Of a stretch of 64,000 nt of DNA, positions 7,911 to 17,844 are shown piece after piece. A program made the position numbers and the translations under genes. The notes beneath the pieces are model-generated. The model did no database searches. It saw only the letters and a list, made by a program, of their open reading frames with translations, and was not told the origin of the DNA. Location of the stretch: NCBI GenBank assembly GCA_946482515.1, contig CAMLRS010000017.1, positions 1 to 64,000 of the forward strand. Direction: 5' to 3'. The stretch is from an uncultured Flavobacteriales bacterium (GTDB lineage Bacteria > Bacteroidota > Bacteroidia > Flavobacteriales > Crocinitomicaceae). The number at the start of each line of letters is the position of its first letter. The first letter of the stretch is position 1.

Positions 7911-10343
7911 ATGAAAATGTACGCCGCCATCTTACCCTTTTTCCTGCTGATTTTTGCAGGAACGGCTACCGGGCAAACTGTAGGGCTTTCCGGAAAGATT
8001 ACCGATGGCCAGCTGCCGGTTACGGATGCGATCGTATTGCTCCTGGCAGCCGATTCATCGCTGGTCAAAACGGCCATCACGGATGAACAGGGTGCATTTG
8101 CATTTGAAGTCGTCGACGGTCAGACCTATTACATAAAAGCAACGGCCGAGACGTTCGGGGATTATCTTTCAAGTCCGATCATTGTAAATGGCGAAACCGT
8201 TCTTCCGGCTATCGTTCTTATCAGCACAGCATCGAATGTAGAAGAAGTGGTGGTGGTTGCTAAAAAGCCTTACCTCGAGCGCCAGCCGGGGAAATTGATC
8301 CTGAATGTTGAAAATTCAATTGCAGCTACCGGTTCTTCCGCTTTTGAAATACTGGAAAAAGCGCCGGGTGTTTCGATCAACAGCAACGACATCATCAGCC
8401 TGAGCGGGAAAAGCGGGATCGTTGTACAAATTAATGGTAAAGCGGCACCGATGTCGGGAACAGAGCTGGCCAACTACCTGCGCGGCATTCCTTCTTCGGC
8501 GATTGAAAAAATCGAGCTGATCACGAATCCTTCATCCAAATACGACGCCGCCGGAAGCGCCATCATCAATATCAAGCTGAAAAAGGATTCGCGCCTGGGA
8601 ACCAACGGAACGGTAACAGCCAGCTACGGACAGGGCGTTTACCCGAAAACCAACGAAGGCATCAGCATCAACCACCGCTCGAAAAAGGTGAACGTTTACG
8701 GCTCTTATAATTTCGCCTACCGCAAAGCATTCAACCACCTCGTGCTCGAGCGCAGGTTCTACCAGAATGACACGTTCCAGGGTGCTTACATCCAGGATAA
8801 TTACATCACGTTTCCGTTCAAAAACCACATCGGGCGTGCGGGAATTGATATTACTCTCAATCCGAAGAACTCCCTGAGCTTCGTCGTGACGGGCGTGAGC
8901 AACCGCTTCAGTCCGAACGGGCGCAATATTTCCGACGTTGTTGGAGCCGACAACCAGGTGGCATCGCGCTTCGAAACCTTCAACGATTCCAAGGATTTCT
9001 GGTACAACGGCTCGGCGAACCTCAATTACCGCCGCGTGCTCGATACGCTGGGATCGGAATGGACTGTCGACCTCGATTACGCACGTTACGGCAATAAAAC
9101 AGATCAGCTTTTCACCACGCGTTACCTCAACCTCGACAACCAGGAATACCAGGACCGCTACCTGTTGTATGGCGACATCAACGGCGAGCTGGCCATTCAT
9201 TCCATCAAAACCGATTACCACAAAGAGCTGGGTAAAGACCGCAGCTTAGAGGCTGGTGTGAAATCGAGCTATGTGATCGCCGACAACAACCTGCAATTCT
9301 ACAACCGCAGCTCAGGCATCGATATTTACGATTCGACCAAAAGCAACCATTTCGTTTACCGCGAGAACATCAATGCGGCTTATGCGAATTTCAGTCACCG
9401 CATCGGGAAATGGAACTACCAGCTGGGACTCCGCGCAGAATACACGGGTGTTTCGGGGGAACAGCTGATCTACAATGTGACCAACGACACATCGTACCTG
9501 CAAGTGTTCCCGACCGCTTTTGTCGGCTACCGCTTGAACGATAAGCATTCACTCGAGCTGTCGTTCAATCGCCGCATCGACCGTCCGGGCTACGATCAGC
9601 TCAACCCATTCAAATTCTACCTCGATCCGTCGACGTACAAAGAAGGGAATCCCTACCTGCGTCCACAAACGACTTATACAGTGGAAGTGGCACATCTGTG
9701 GAAAGACCGTTATTATACGCAGCTCGGCATTGCCCGCACGCTGGATAACATTACGGAAGTGATCGCTCCTTCGCCGTCGGCACAGAACGTGACGGTACAA
9801 ACCAATACGAACCTGGAAAAAGTAGACCTCATTTACGGGAATATTTCCGCGCCGATCGATGTAACGAAATGGTGGACGAGCACCAACAACCTGAACGCTT
9901 ACGTGGCGCTTTATTCAGGCGATGTGGCCAACACCACGATCACCAATCAGGGAAATTTTGCGTGGAACATTTTCACCTCGAACACTTTCCTGTTCGGGAA
10001 AACGTGGTCGGCCGAGCTGAACGGCTCTTACCGTTCGAAAGAAATTTATGCCTTTGATGAAATTCGTCCGATCTGGAGCGTCGGAGCCGGTATACAGAAA
10101 AAGATCCTCAACAATCTTGGAACGGTGCGTTTGAACGTCACTGACATCTTCTTCACCAACGGCATCCGCGCAGATGTTGCATTTACGGACTACACTGAGT
10201 ATTTCGATGTGAAACGTGAGACCCGTGTGGCCACGCTTTCCTTCACCTACAAGTTTGGCAAAGCAAGCGTACCTGCAAACAGACGCAGAGGAGGCGGTGC
10301 TGATGACCTGAAGAGCCGGGTTAATAATTCGGGAGTAGGTTAA
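7911..10343 (+). CDS. TonB-dependent-receptor-like outer-membrane barrel protein
   Basis: Outer-membrane protein of 810 residues. The signal peptide ends at GTATGQ, followed by a CarboxypepD_reg-like domain (VGLSGKITDGQLPVTDAIVLLL). A plug-like region follows (ILEKAPGVSINSNDIISLSGKSGIVVQINGK, about 130-210), then a barrel of the 'outer membrane protein beta-barrel family' type. The plug sequence with KAPGVS and VQINGK is typical of that group. The C-terminus is a short Arg/Gly-rich tail (RRRGGGADD) after the last strand, so the usual terminal aromatic residue is internal. The start is the ATG at 7911, directly at the signal peptide. The gene is divergent from the AraC regulator. Substrate unknown. 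Confidence 0.85.
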   Translation: MKMYAAILPFFLLIFAGTATGQTVGLSGKITDGQLPVTDAIVLLLAADSSLVKTAITDEQGAFAFEVVDGQTYYIKATAETFGDYLSSPIIVNGETVLPAIVLISTASNVEEVVVVAKKPYLERQPGKLILNVENSIAATGSSAFEILEKAPGVSINSNDIISLSGKSGIVVQINGKAAPMSGTELANYLRGIPSSAIEKIELITNPSSKYDAAGSAIINIKLKKDSRLGTNGTVTASYGQGVYPKTNEGISINHRSKKVNVYGSYNFAYRKAFNHLVLERRFYQNDTFQGAYIQDNYITFPFKNHIGRAGIDITLNPKNSLSFVVTGVSNRFSPNGRNISDVVGADNQVASRFETFNDSKDFWYNGSANLNYRRVLDTLGSEWTVDLDYARYGNKTDQLFTTRYLNLDNQEYQDRYLLYGDINGELAIHSIKTDYHKELGKDRSLEAGVKSSYVIADNNLQFYNRSSGIDIYDSTKSNHFVYRENINAAYANFSHRIGKWNYQLGLRAEYTGVSGEQLIYNVTNDTSYLQVFPTAFVGYRLNDKHSLELSFNRRIDRPGYDQLNPFKFYLDPSTYKEGNPYLRPQTTYTVEVAHLWKDRYYTQLGIARTLDNITEVIAPSPSAQNVTVQTNTNLEKVDLIYGNISAPIDVTKWWTSTNNLNAYVALYSGDVANTTITNQGNFAWNIFTSNTFLFGKTWSAELNGSYRSKEIYAFDEIRPIWSVGAGIQKKILNNLGTVRLNVTDIFFTNGIRADVAFTDYTEYFDVKRETRVATLSFTYKFGKASVPANRRRGGGADDLKSRVNNSGVG

Positions 10344-10350
10344 AGATGGG

Positions 10351-10390
10351 AAATCCCCCTGGTTCTAGCTGCCGGGGGATTTTTCTTTTA
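10351..10390 (+). terminator. Rho-independent terminator after the barrel gene
   Basis: Stem AAATCCCCC (10351-10359) pairs with GGGGGATTT (10374-10382), followed by a T-rich run TTCTTTTATTTT. It begins 7 bases after the stop codon. Confidence 0.85.
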
Positions 10391-10412
10391 TTTTCCTCCA
10401 AAGGGAAAAAAG

Positions 10413-10441
10413 AAAATCCCGCTCTTTTGGAACGGGATTTT
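10413..10441 (-). terminator. Terminator of the MORN/transglutaminase operon
   Basis: Stem AAAATCCCG / CGGGATTTT with an 11-base loop. Read on the minus strand it is followed by a T-rich run (from TTTTTTCCC on the complement of 10401-10411). It lies 18 bases beyond the last gene of the minus-strand operon. Confidence 0.75.
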
Positions 10442-10459
10442 AAATCAAAAAAGATATTC

Positions 10460-12418
10460 TTACAGCTTATCAAACACCAGCACCACCTTATTGAAATCGG
10501 CAGCAGCATTCATCACTTTTTCGTAGATGTAATACTGTGAAGCCGGGTAGCTTACCGTGTTGTAGTATTCAAAAATTGTAATGATCAGCTGGTTGCCTTT
10601 GATCTCGTAGCTGGAAACGAAACCAGCCGTGTTGTTGGCTTCATCCGGCTTGATGTTGAACACCACTTCTTCCGGGTTTTTGATCGTTTGACCTTCCGGG
10701 ATGTTGATCACAATTTTGCGCTTGTACTGACGTGTATACGCCGTTTCAACCGGCAGTTTGCGCTCTCCTTTGTGGTACATTTCGGCTTGCGGCCCGATCA
10801 GCATACCCACTTTCAGCAGGGTTTTGTCACCGGCTTTCTCAATGAAGCTGGTTCCTTTCATCGTTGCGCGGCCGATCAGCGGTTTCACACCCATGGCAGC
10901 CGTGTTGTCGTTTTCGAATGTTACGTTTTCCAGCTTTGCATCTTCGTCAACGTATTGCAGGAAATCGTCGCGGAATTCTTTCTTGCGCTCTTCGTCTACG
11001 AAGTCGAATACCACTTGCGGGAATTCTGCCTTGTAGCCGGTAGCGATGCGTTCAAGCTCAACGTTGCAATCAGACATGTCGCTTTCGAAGGTTACAACCG
11101 TGTTGATCTCGTCGACAGATTGCTCGCCTTTGGTGCCATTGATCTGCTTCACTTTCCCGATTCCGGTTGTGAGGTCGTTGATCGTTACTTCTTTGATGAA
11201 CAAGCCTTTCGTATTGGTGTAACCGTATGGCGGGAATCCCAGTCGGGAAATGAAACCTGGTGACCAGTACTTGTCGAGCTCATTGATGTACACCATGCTT
11301 TCGTTCAGGAAGTTGTAGCCTTCGAATTCCGTCATGAACGGGTTTTCCGTACGGTCGCTGGTCATTACGAGCTCGTGTGCCACGCCCATTTCGCGGAGCA
11401 GTTGCAGGAATAATTTGGTCAGACCTTCCTGGTCGGTGATTTTATTCGTCAGAATGGCTTCGATGTCGAACGAGCCTTCGAAACCGCCATCAGTGACGGA
11501 AATCGTGCTTTTCATCTTGTTCTCGAGATCGCGCACACGCTGTTCCAGTGGCGCTTTGCTATCCGGACACGCATCTTTGATGAAAGACGCCATCAGCTTT
11601 TTCGCTTTCTTGGAAGGCGGCTCGTACATATTGGTGTGAATGATCTTCGTTACGTTTGTGTACGTGTAGAAGTTCCCTGTATTGTTGTCGAGGTTCTTGT
11701 TCAGCTTGTAATAGCATTTCTGCAAGGCGGCTCCGTAAGCGCTCCATTCTTCATCTTCCAGTCCCGGAAGATCCGTAATGGTGCAGGCCATGCGCGTAAA
11801 CAGGATCTGTGTCGAATCTTTCTGGAATTCCTTCATCCCGTTCATCGGGTAGATGAGGTATTCGAGGTGTTTCGGATACAGGATGTCAACATCCACGACT
11901 TTTTTGTCGATTTCGTTCTGAACAACGAGTGATGCGCCGGTGAAGTTCGGAAGCTGCTGCACATAATGCAGGTATTCGATGTAGCTGCCTTTTTCGATCC
12001 CGTCGAAGGCGAAGTAGCGGTACTCCACATTCCCGTTTTCGTCTTTCGATTCCTTGATATCGGCTTGCTTCAGCTCAATGATCTTGCCATCGGGCTTGAT
12101 TACGCGCGCTTTCTGAACGATCACATCGGATTCGGCGCCGGTCGAAATGTAGAATTTGTTGTTCTCTTCGATCGCTTTATCGGTATTCAGGAGCTTGATG
12201 TTGTGCAAAAGCTGCATCTGAACGAACTGCTCATTGCGCTCCATCAGCTGAATGCTGCGCTTTTCGAATACGATCACTTCGTCTTCTTGCAGCTCGTCGG
12301 CTGAGAGCTCGTATTTCTTTGGAACGGCTTCCCAGTCGTAATTTTCATAGTAACCGACCTGCGCCAGGGCTTTTCCGGCGAAGAGCAGCAACAGGGAAAG
12401 GCATGCGGTGATTTTCAT
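10460..12418 (-). CDS. DUF3857 protein with degenerate transglutaminase-like domain
   Basis: Exported protein of 652 residues with a signal peptide ending KALAQ. The N-terminal half fits DUF3857. The following region aligns with the transglutaminase-like core of its neighbour at 12426, but the catalytic triad is gone. Where the neighbour has GDCKD this protein has TDQEG (Gln330 in place of Cys), and the His and Asp positions are also replaced. It is therefore probably a non-catalytic partner. The start is the ATG at 12418, at the signal peptide; an upstream in-frame extension overlaps the preceding gene. Last gene of a three-gene operon. Confidence 0.8.
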   Translation of the reverse strand: MKITACLSLLLLFAGKALAQVGYYENYDWEAVPKKYELSADELQEDEVIVFEKRSIQLMERNEQFVQMQLLHNIKLLNTDKAIEENNKFYISTGAESDVIVQKARVIKPDGKIIELKQADIKESKDENGNVEYRYFAFDGIEKGSYIEYLHYVQQLPNFTGASLVVQNEIDKKVVDVDILYPKHLEYLIYPMNGMKEFQKDSTQILFTRMACTITDLPGLEDEEWSAYGAALQKCYYKLNKNLDNNTGNFYTYTNVTKIIHTNMYEPPSKKAKKLMASFIKDACPDSKAPLEQRVRDLENKMKSTISVTDGGFEGSFDIEAILTNKITDQEGLTKLFLQLLREMGVAHELVMTSDRTENPFMTEFEGYNFLNESMVYINELDKYWSPGFISRLGFPPYGYTNTKGLFIKEVTINDLTTGIGKVKQINGTKGEQSVDEINTVVTFESDMSDCNVELERIATGYKAEFPQVVFDFVDEERKKEFRDDFLQYVDEDAKLENVTFENDNTAAMGVKPLIGRATMKGTSFIEKAGDKTLLKVGMLIGPQAEMYHKGERKLPVETAYTRQYKRKIVINIPEGQTIKNPEEVVFNIKPDEANNTAGFVSSYEIKGNQLIITIFEYYNTVSYPASQYYIYEKVMNAAADFNKVVLVFDKL

Positions 12419-12425
12419 TGTCAAG

Positions 12426-14378
12426 TTAATTTTTGGTGAGTACGACGGCTTCTCCAACCGACGCTTTTTTGATGCGGATGAATTCATTCCACTGTGCGAA
12501 TTGATCCGGGTACAGGATCAGGAAATCGATCTTGAACTGCACGTTCATGATGATGCGATTGGCTTCCTGTGTGTACGTTACGCTGTAGGCCATGAAATCG
12601 GTCTTGTAAGACGCATTCTTTGGAATGGATTTCACTTTGTAGCCCTGTGGAATATCGAGAATAACGGTATACGAATCGTGCGATTTGTTCTCCATTTCGA
12701 ACGGCGCAATGCGTCCTTCTTTCATTTCCCCGGCGTAAGCGATGTCCTTTTCCAGGATCATGTTCACATAGGTTTCATTCTCGAAGCTGGTCACGTAATT
12801 GTTGACCGTGAAATCATAGCTCGTGATCATCGCCTGGTCGCGGTTGTGCAGGTTCTCCAGCTTTCCGTTCTTCACCTGGAAGGAGTTGTTGCCTTTCTGG
12901 TTCATGGATTGCAGCGCTTTGTCGATGTCTTTATCGGAAACATCGCGCATCAGATCGCCGAGCAAAATGTGGTAGTAACCGCTGTCGAAACATCTGGAGC
13001 TTCCCTTGATGCTTTTGTTGTCGATGGAAATGTAAGCCGTGTCGATGTGCATGGTCTGATCGGCTGCCGGAACCGGAACGTCGATGATCTCGAATTCGTT
13101 CGAGCCGAGGTGCATCATGGCCTGTTTTCCCTGGATAAATCCGGTCGGGTAGGTGAAGGTCTGGAACGAGCTCGTTGCGTCGAGGAAATACAGCTGATCG
13201 GCACCTTTGTAGACGGAGATCATGTGGTTATCGCACGAGCTGCTGGGGAACTCCGTGTATTTGTACGGAAGATCGCGCGAACCGATCCAGGTCAGGTAGC
13301 ACGGCACGTTCACCGATTTCAGCATGCTGTAGATCAGCGAAGCCATGTCCTTGCAATCGCCGTAACGCTTGCTGATCACTTTTGAAGGCTGGCGCGGAAT
13401 GTAGCCGTTCATCCCTTCTTCGAAGGCGATGTACTTGATGTTATCCTGCACCCAGTAGTAAACGGCTTTCACTTTGTCGAGATCGTTTGTCAGACCCGAC
13501 GTAATGGAATCAGCCATGGCTTTGAGCTCCACCGACGGCTGTTCGTTCACCACTTCCGCCACGTTGTCTTTGTAGCGGTTGTGCAAATCCTGCGGCGATC
13601 CTGTCACGTTTACGCGTCCTTTTTTGGAGTTGTAGTACGAGATCTGTGCCAGCACGTGTGGTGCATAATAGCGGGAAGCAGGGGCAAATTCTTCGTCCTT
13701 GAGAATGATGGAATTATCCAGCTTCCAGGTGTAGATTCGCTTGTTCTTTTCCACGCGCTCGCTGTACTCCAGCTTGGTTTTATCACCATTGAAGACTTTC
13801 GTGAGCAGGTGGATCGCCGTGTCGCATTCGATGATGAACTCAGCATTTTCCATCGGGATGTACGAGTAGAAATTGAACCCGAACGGAAAAGCATTCAGGG
13901 TCATGTGCTGACTGTAATCCAGTATGCGCAGCGATCCTTCGGCAAGGTTCGGGTAAATAAACGATGTTTCTTTCGAGTCGTCGTGAAAAACCGATCCGCT
14001 TGTTTCTGCATCGCGGGTAGCGAAGTTCGTTGCCGGTACTTTTTTGGATGATTTTCCATCCGGTAGCAGCGAATACGCCGTGATGTCGTCCATGATTTCA
14101 AAGCTGGAAAATTCCAGGCTTTCCTCCGAAAGAGAGATCACACCGTTCTTGTCGAGCACCATATGCTCGAGGTGACGGTGATGATACACAACCGGAACGT
14201 CCTTTACCATTTTGATGGTGGTAACGAACGTATTTTGCTTCATCACAATGTGCTGCCCCGGATACTTCGCCTTGTAGGCATTCAGTTCCTCGGTCGTTTG
14301 CGCGACTCCGCAGAATGCCAGCGCCGTAAAGGCAGCCGAAAGCAGCAGATCAGCGTTTCTCAGTCGAAATGATCTCAT
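12426..14378 (-). CDS. DUF3857/transglutaminase-like exported protein
   Basis: Exported protein of 650 residues with a signal peptide to about residue 26 (FCGVAQ). A DUF3857 region (about 50-260) precedes a transglutaminase-like fold with an intact triad: Cys342 in RYGDCKDMA, His385 in CDNHMI, and Asp400 in YFLDATSSF. Such domains act as cysteine proteases, transamidases or amidases in the envelope. Two further all-beta regions follow to the C-terminus. Its start overlaps the end of the MORN gene by 29 bases, and it lies 7 bases before its degenerate relative, so all three are translationally tied. Confidence 0.85.
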   Translation of the reverse strand: MRSFRLRNADLLLSAAFTALAFCGVAQTTEELNAYKAKYPGQHIVMKQNTFVTTIKMVKDVPVVYHHRHLEHMVLDKNGVISLSEESLEFSSFEIMDDITAYSLLPDGKSSKKVPATNFATRDAETSGSVFHDDSKETSFIYPNLAEGSLRILDYSQHMTLNAFPFGFNFYSYIPMENAEFIIECDTAIHLLTKVFNGDKTKLEYSERVEKNKRIYTWKLDNSIILKDEEFAPASRYYAPHVLAQISYYNSKKGRVNVTGSPQDLHNRYKDNVAEVVNEQPSVELKAMADSITSGLTNDLDKVKAVYYWVQDNIKYIAFEEGMNGYIPRQPSKVISKRYGDCKDMASLIYSMLKSVNVPCYLTWIGSRDLPYKYTEFPSSSCDNHMISVYKGADQLYFLDATSSFQTFTYPTGFIQGKQAMMHLGSNEFEIIDVPVPAADQTMHIDTAYISIDNKSIKGSSRCFDSGYYHILLGDLMRDVSDKDIDKALQSMNQKGNNSFQVKNGKLENLHNRDQAMITSYDFTVNNYVTSFENETYVNMILEKDIAYAGEMKEGRIAPFEMENKSHDSYTVILDIPQGYKVKSIPKNASYKTDFMAYSVTYTQEANRIIMNVQFKIDFLILYPDQFAQWNEFIRIKKASVGEAVVLTKN

Positions 14379-17300
14379 TATTGTAATAAGTTGTGACGGA
14401 AATCACTTTGCCGTCCTGTGCATATTCGGTCACTGTTCCGTGCAGCTCACCATGCAGGAAATTCTTTTCGGTTTTCACTTTGCCGTTGGCATAGAACTGA
14501 ATTTCTTTTCCGTGCAGGCGACCGTAGAGGTAATCCGCTTCGTAGATCTTCTGTCCGGCTTCGTTGTATTCGAAGAATTTTCCGTGAGCTTCGCCGTGAA
14601 CGTAGTTTTCCTCTTCCCACTTCTGACCGTTATCGTGGTATGCTATATAAGCACCTTCGATCAATCCGTTACGACGCAAATGTTCGTTGGCTTTTTTACC
14701 GTTTTTGAAATACGTCACCACTTTCAGCTCTTGTTTCTCGAGCGGAATCTCTGCTACTTCTTTTCCTTCTTTGTCATAGTACGTGTAGGAAACGATCACA
14801 TCCTGGTCGTAGTTGCGGATCATTGCCAATGAGCCTTGCGGGCTGTAGTAGTACACTTTTCCGTGACGGTTGTCGTCGAGGTGGCTTCCTTTTACGACCA
14901 TGGCGCCGTTGCGGTGGTAGATGCTGTATTCGCCCTGCAGATCGCCGTTCACGTAGTTGTATTTACTCGACAGTTTTCCGTTGTCGAAATAGCTCATTTT
15001 GATGCCTTGCGGCTCTCCGTTGATGTACGTGAGCTCCTGCTCCAGCTGTCCGTTCGGGAAGTACCATTTCCAGGTACCGCTGCGCTCGGAGTTGATGAAC
15101 TGGCCCTGACTCTGTGGTGTCAGGTTCGGATACAGCCACTTGATCTCTCCCTGTGCGTTTCCGTTGGAGTAGTTCCCGATGAAGTTCACATAGCTGTTGA
15201 TCGGGTTGTGCAATTCGATCTTGCCGTTGTATTCACCGAACTGGTCCATGGTATTTTCAGCCGTATCGAGGTAAACGTGGGTGATCTCACGGCCCTGGTC
15301 GAATTCCTCCCAGGAGGTCATTTTTCCGTTCACGCCATACGATTTCTGGATACCGTTTTTGTTGCCGCGTACGAAGTAATTCTCGCTGCGCAGGCTTCCG
15401 TCATCGTAGTAAGCATACCACTCGCGGTCGTATTCGCCTTCTGTGTAGAACCCTTCTTCGATCAGTATGCCGAAAACATTGTACTCGAGGTAAATCCCAT
15501 CGCGGCTTCCGTCTTTGTAGGTGACTTTGCTTTTCAGCTGACCATTCGGGTGGTAAGCATAAGCCGTGTCCACCAACACGCCGTTGTCGTAGTTTTCTAC
15601 AGTGCTGACATTGCCGTAACGGTCGTAATACGTCCATGTTCCGCTCTTTTCACCATCTGCATACTGACCTTTGATTTTCATGTCGCCGTTCGGGTAGTTG
15701 ATGATGTAGTCGATCTTTTTCCCTTTTTTGGACGTCAGCTCGGTTACTTTTCCGGCTTTGTCGATAAAGGAAATAGACGTCAGATCGCCTTTGTTGAACT
15801 GCAGCTCGTGGCATTTTTTACCGTCGTAGTCGTAGAAAATGCTGGTGCCGTTTTGCTTGCCGGACTCGTCGAGCGTTACTTGCGTGCTCAGCTCGCCGTT
15901 GGTGAAATAATCGCTCATTTCGCCTACCTGCTTGCCGTTTTTGTAAGTTCCTTTCTGCTCGATCTTACCGTCGGAGAAGTAGGTTGTATACGTACCGTTG
16001 TACAGGTTGTCGAGGTAAGTGTATTCTGACATCAGCTGACCGTTCGGATAGTAACGCAGACGTTTTCCTTCGATTTTATCGGCTTTTGCTTCGAACTCAT
16101 CCTGTTTCTGTCCATTCAGGTGGTAGGAAACGAATTTCCCTTCGAGCATGCCGTCTTTGTAATCCAGCTCGTAAGCAATGCTGCCATTCTGGTAGTAGCT
16201 TTTGTAAGGGCCGGTTTTAACGCCGTCAACGACAACGTATTTTTCTTTCAGCAAGCCGTTGCGGTAGTAAGCGTAAACCGTATCCTGCTGCACACCGTCT
16301 ACGAGCACGTATTTATCCGAAAGCTCGCCTGAGTAATAGTATTCGTAGAACACACGGCGCTTTCCGGCATCGGAGAATTCGATTTTACGCTCCAGTCCGC
16401 CGTTGTACATATTGAACAGCTCCCAGGTTCCGGTCGGATTTCCTTCGTTGTCGAAAATAGCATTCATACGCTTCGCACCGTTCGGGTGGAAGTAGTAATA
16501 ATTGCCCTGAGGCGTATCACCTTCTGCTTTACCGTAGAAACTGAAGTATTCCGGCTCGTACTCAACAGTTACAAACTGCTTGGTGCCTTCGAACTCCATG
16601 TACTGACGCGAAATGGTGTTTTTGAAGGTCGGTGTTGCCCAGGAAATAAAGTCGGAAATCACTTTTTTCTTAGCTGTCAGCTTGCGTTGCAGCTCGTCGT
16701 TATTGAGGCTGATCAGCGACCACATTACGAGGCCGTCCAGTTTTTTTTCGTCCCATACTTTGGCATAGAATGGCAGGTAATGCTGGTTCCAGAAGTCGTA
16801 ATTGTTCTCGTCGTATTTCGCGTTCTTAAGAATGAAGTGCAGTTGGTTACCGTAATTCGTCGGGATAGTGAATTTCGTTTTGTAGTTCTTTTGCAGCGCT
16901 ACTTTGTTGTCGAAGAACAGGTTCAGCTCTTCGAAGTAGTCGCCTTGTTCGCCCAGTGAAATGTTCTTGCGCTCCGGCTCGGCAGATCCATCAGCGATGT
17001 TGTCGAGCAGCTGGATCACTTTCGGGCTGCGATCATCGGTTGGTTCCAGCAATAGGAACGTCATCAGCGAAAGCGTCGCCTGGATGCCTTTTCCTTCATT
17101 GGCGGCCATAAGTCCCAATCGCAGGTGACCATCAGAGAAGTACATATTGCATTGTACCGATTGTTTGAAATCGGCAAGGGCTTTGTCGTATTCCTTGCGC
17201 TCTTCGTAAGCAATGGCGCGGTTGTAGTACAATCCGGATTCCATCGGGAAGAGCTCAAGGCCTTTTGTGTACGTTTCGATCGCCAGGTCGCTTTCCTTGT

Positions 17301-17628
17301 TGTTCAGGTAAGCCGATCCGAGCAAAGCATACACGCGGTGTTTGAAATCGAAATGAAGGTTGTATTCCAACAGGTCGAGCAGTGTCAGCTGTGCCTGTTT
17401 GTATTGCTCCTGCATGAAATAGCTGCGCGCGATCTCGTATTGCGCAGTAGCGTAATTGGTATCGTTGATACTGATTTTCCGGTATTCCTGGGTGGCTTCG
17501 TAGTACTTTTCTTTTTCGTAGTAGCTAAAGCCTTTTTCCAGGATTTCGGTTGAATTTAGCAGGTTAAGTTTTTTTTGTGAAAACCCGATGAGTGGAAGCA
17601 TCAGGCACAACGTGAGGATAATTTTCAT
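14350..17628 (-). CDS. Giant TPR plus MORN-variant repeat protein
   Basis: Exported protein of 1092 residues. After a short signal peptide (to FSQ) come tetratricopeptide-like helices (about 25-220, e.g. YEATQEYRKISINDTNYATAQYEIARSY). From about residue 380 to the C-terminus there are roughly 25-30 MORN_2-type repeats of about 23 residues, with the pattern YYxNGxLxxxxxYxxGxxxGxxxxY. MORN-variant repeats make long beta-hairpin stacks; small YwqK-like proteins have only a few. It heads the operon with two DUF3857 proteins. A -7-like TACCTTCG lies at 17692-17685, giving a leader of about 55 bases. No catalytic motif is visible. Likely a periplasmic or surface scaffold. Confidence 0.85.
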   Translation of the reverse strand: MKIILTLCLMLPLIGFSQKKLNLLNSTEILEKGFSYYEKEKYYEATQEYRKISINDTNYATAQYEIARSYFMQEQYKQAQLTLLDLLEYNLHFDFKHRVYALLGSAYLNNKESDLAIETYTKGLELFPMESGLYYNRAIAYEERKEYDKALADFKQSVQCNMYFSDGHLRLGLMAANEGKGIQATLSLMTFLLLEPTDDRSPKVIQLLDNIADGSAEPERKNISLGEQGDYFEELNLFFDNKVALQKNYKTKFTIPTNYGNQLHFILKNAKYDENNYDFWNQHYLPFYAKVWDEKKLDGLVMWSLISLNNDELQRKLTAKKKVISDFISWATPTFKNTISRQYMEFEGTKQFVTVEYEPEYFSFYGKAEGDTPQGNYYYFHPNGAKRMNAIFDNEGNPTGTWELFNMYNGGLERKIEFSDAGKRRVFYEYYYSGELSDKYVLVDGVQQDTVYAYYRNGLLKEKYVVVDGVKTGPYKSYYQNGSIAYELDYKDGMLEGKFVSYHLNGQKQDEFEAKADKIEGKRLRYYPNGQLMSEYTYLDNLYNGTYTTYFSDGKIEQKGTYKNGKQVGEMSDYFTNGELSTQVTLDESGKQNGTSIFYDYDGKKCHELQFNKGDLTSISFIDKAGKVTELTSKKGKKIDYIINYPNGDMKIKGQYADGEKSGTWTYYDRYGNVSTVENYDNGVLVDTAYAYHPNGQLKSKVTYKDGSRDGIYLEYNVFGILIEEGFYTEGEYDREWYAYYDDGSLRSENYFVRGNKNGIQKSYGVNGKMTSWEEFDQGREITHVYLDTAENTMDQFGEYNGKIELHNPINSYVNFIGNYSNGNAQGEIKWLYPNLTPQSQGQFINSERSGTWKWYFPNGQLEQELTYINGEPQGIKMSYFDNGKLSSKYNYVNGDLQGEYSIYHRNGAMVVKGSHLDDNRHGKVYYYSPQGSLAMIRNYDQDVIVSYTYYDKEGKEVAEIPLEKQELKVVTYFKNGKKANEHLRRNGLIEGAYIAYHDNGQKWEEENYVHGEAHGKFFEYNEAGQKIYEADYLYGRLHGKEIQFYANGKVKTEKNFLHGELHGTVTEYAQDGKVISVTTYYNNEIISTEKR

Positions 17629-17684
17629 GCGTCGAGATTACTTAAGTTAGTTGACTTCATACAGTGCAGGCCGCAGCCAGCCTG

Positions 17685-17692
17685 CGAAGGTA
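17685..17692 (-). promoter_or_regulatory. -7-like box TACCTTCG before the MORN operon
   Basis: TACCTTCG differs by one base from TAnnTTTG. The same variant precedes comB at 47795, and TATCTTCG precedes the ABC transporter gene at 51339. The leader between it and the ATG carries a GCAGG/CCTGC dyad. Confidence 0.45.
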
Positions 17693-17789
17693 AAAATTAT
17701 TTACGAAAAGTGGTGTCTGACAGCCGTTTGCTGCGACGAAATGAAAATCTTTCCCGATTTGTGTGAAATTCTGTGTTAAAATCGCGTTC

Positions 17790-17821
17790 CAAAACAAAAA
17801 AGGGAACGCCGCAGCGCTCCC
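17790..17821 (-). terminator. Terminator after the T9SS cargo gene
   Basis: On the minus strand the stem AGGGAGCGC / GCGTTCCCT (one G-T pair) is followed by TTTTTTGTTTT. It lies 24 bases past the stop codon of the gene at 17845. Confidence 0.8.
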
Positions 17822-17844
17822 TCTTCCTACTTTGCAGTAGTAAA

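Noticed and set aside
12408..13385. 325-codon plus-strand ORF
   Set aside because: Antisense shadow of the two DUF3857 genes.
14836..16029. 397-codon plus-strand ORF
   Set aside because: Antisense to the MORN repeats. Its Val-rich composition follows from the complement of repeated Tyr/Asn/Gly codons. No start signal or family.
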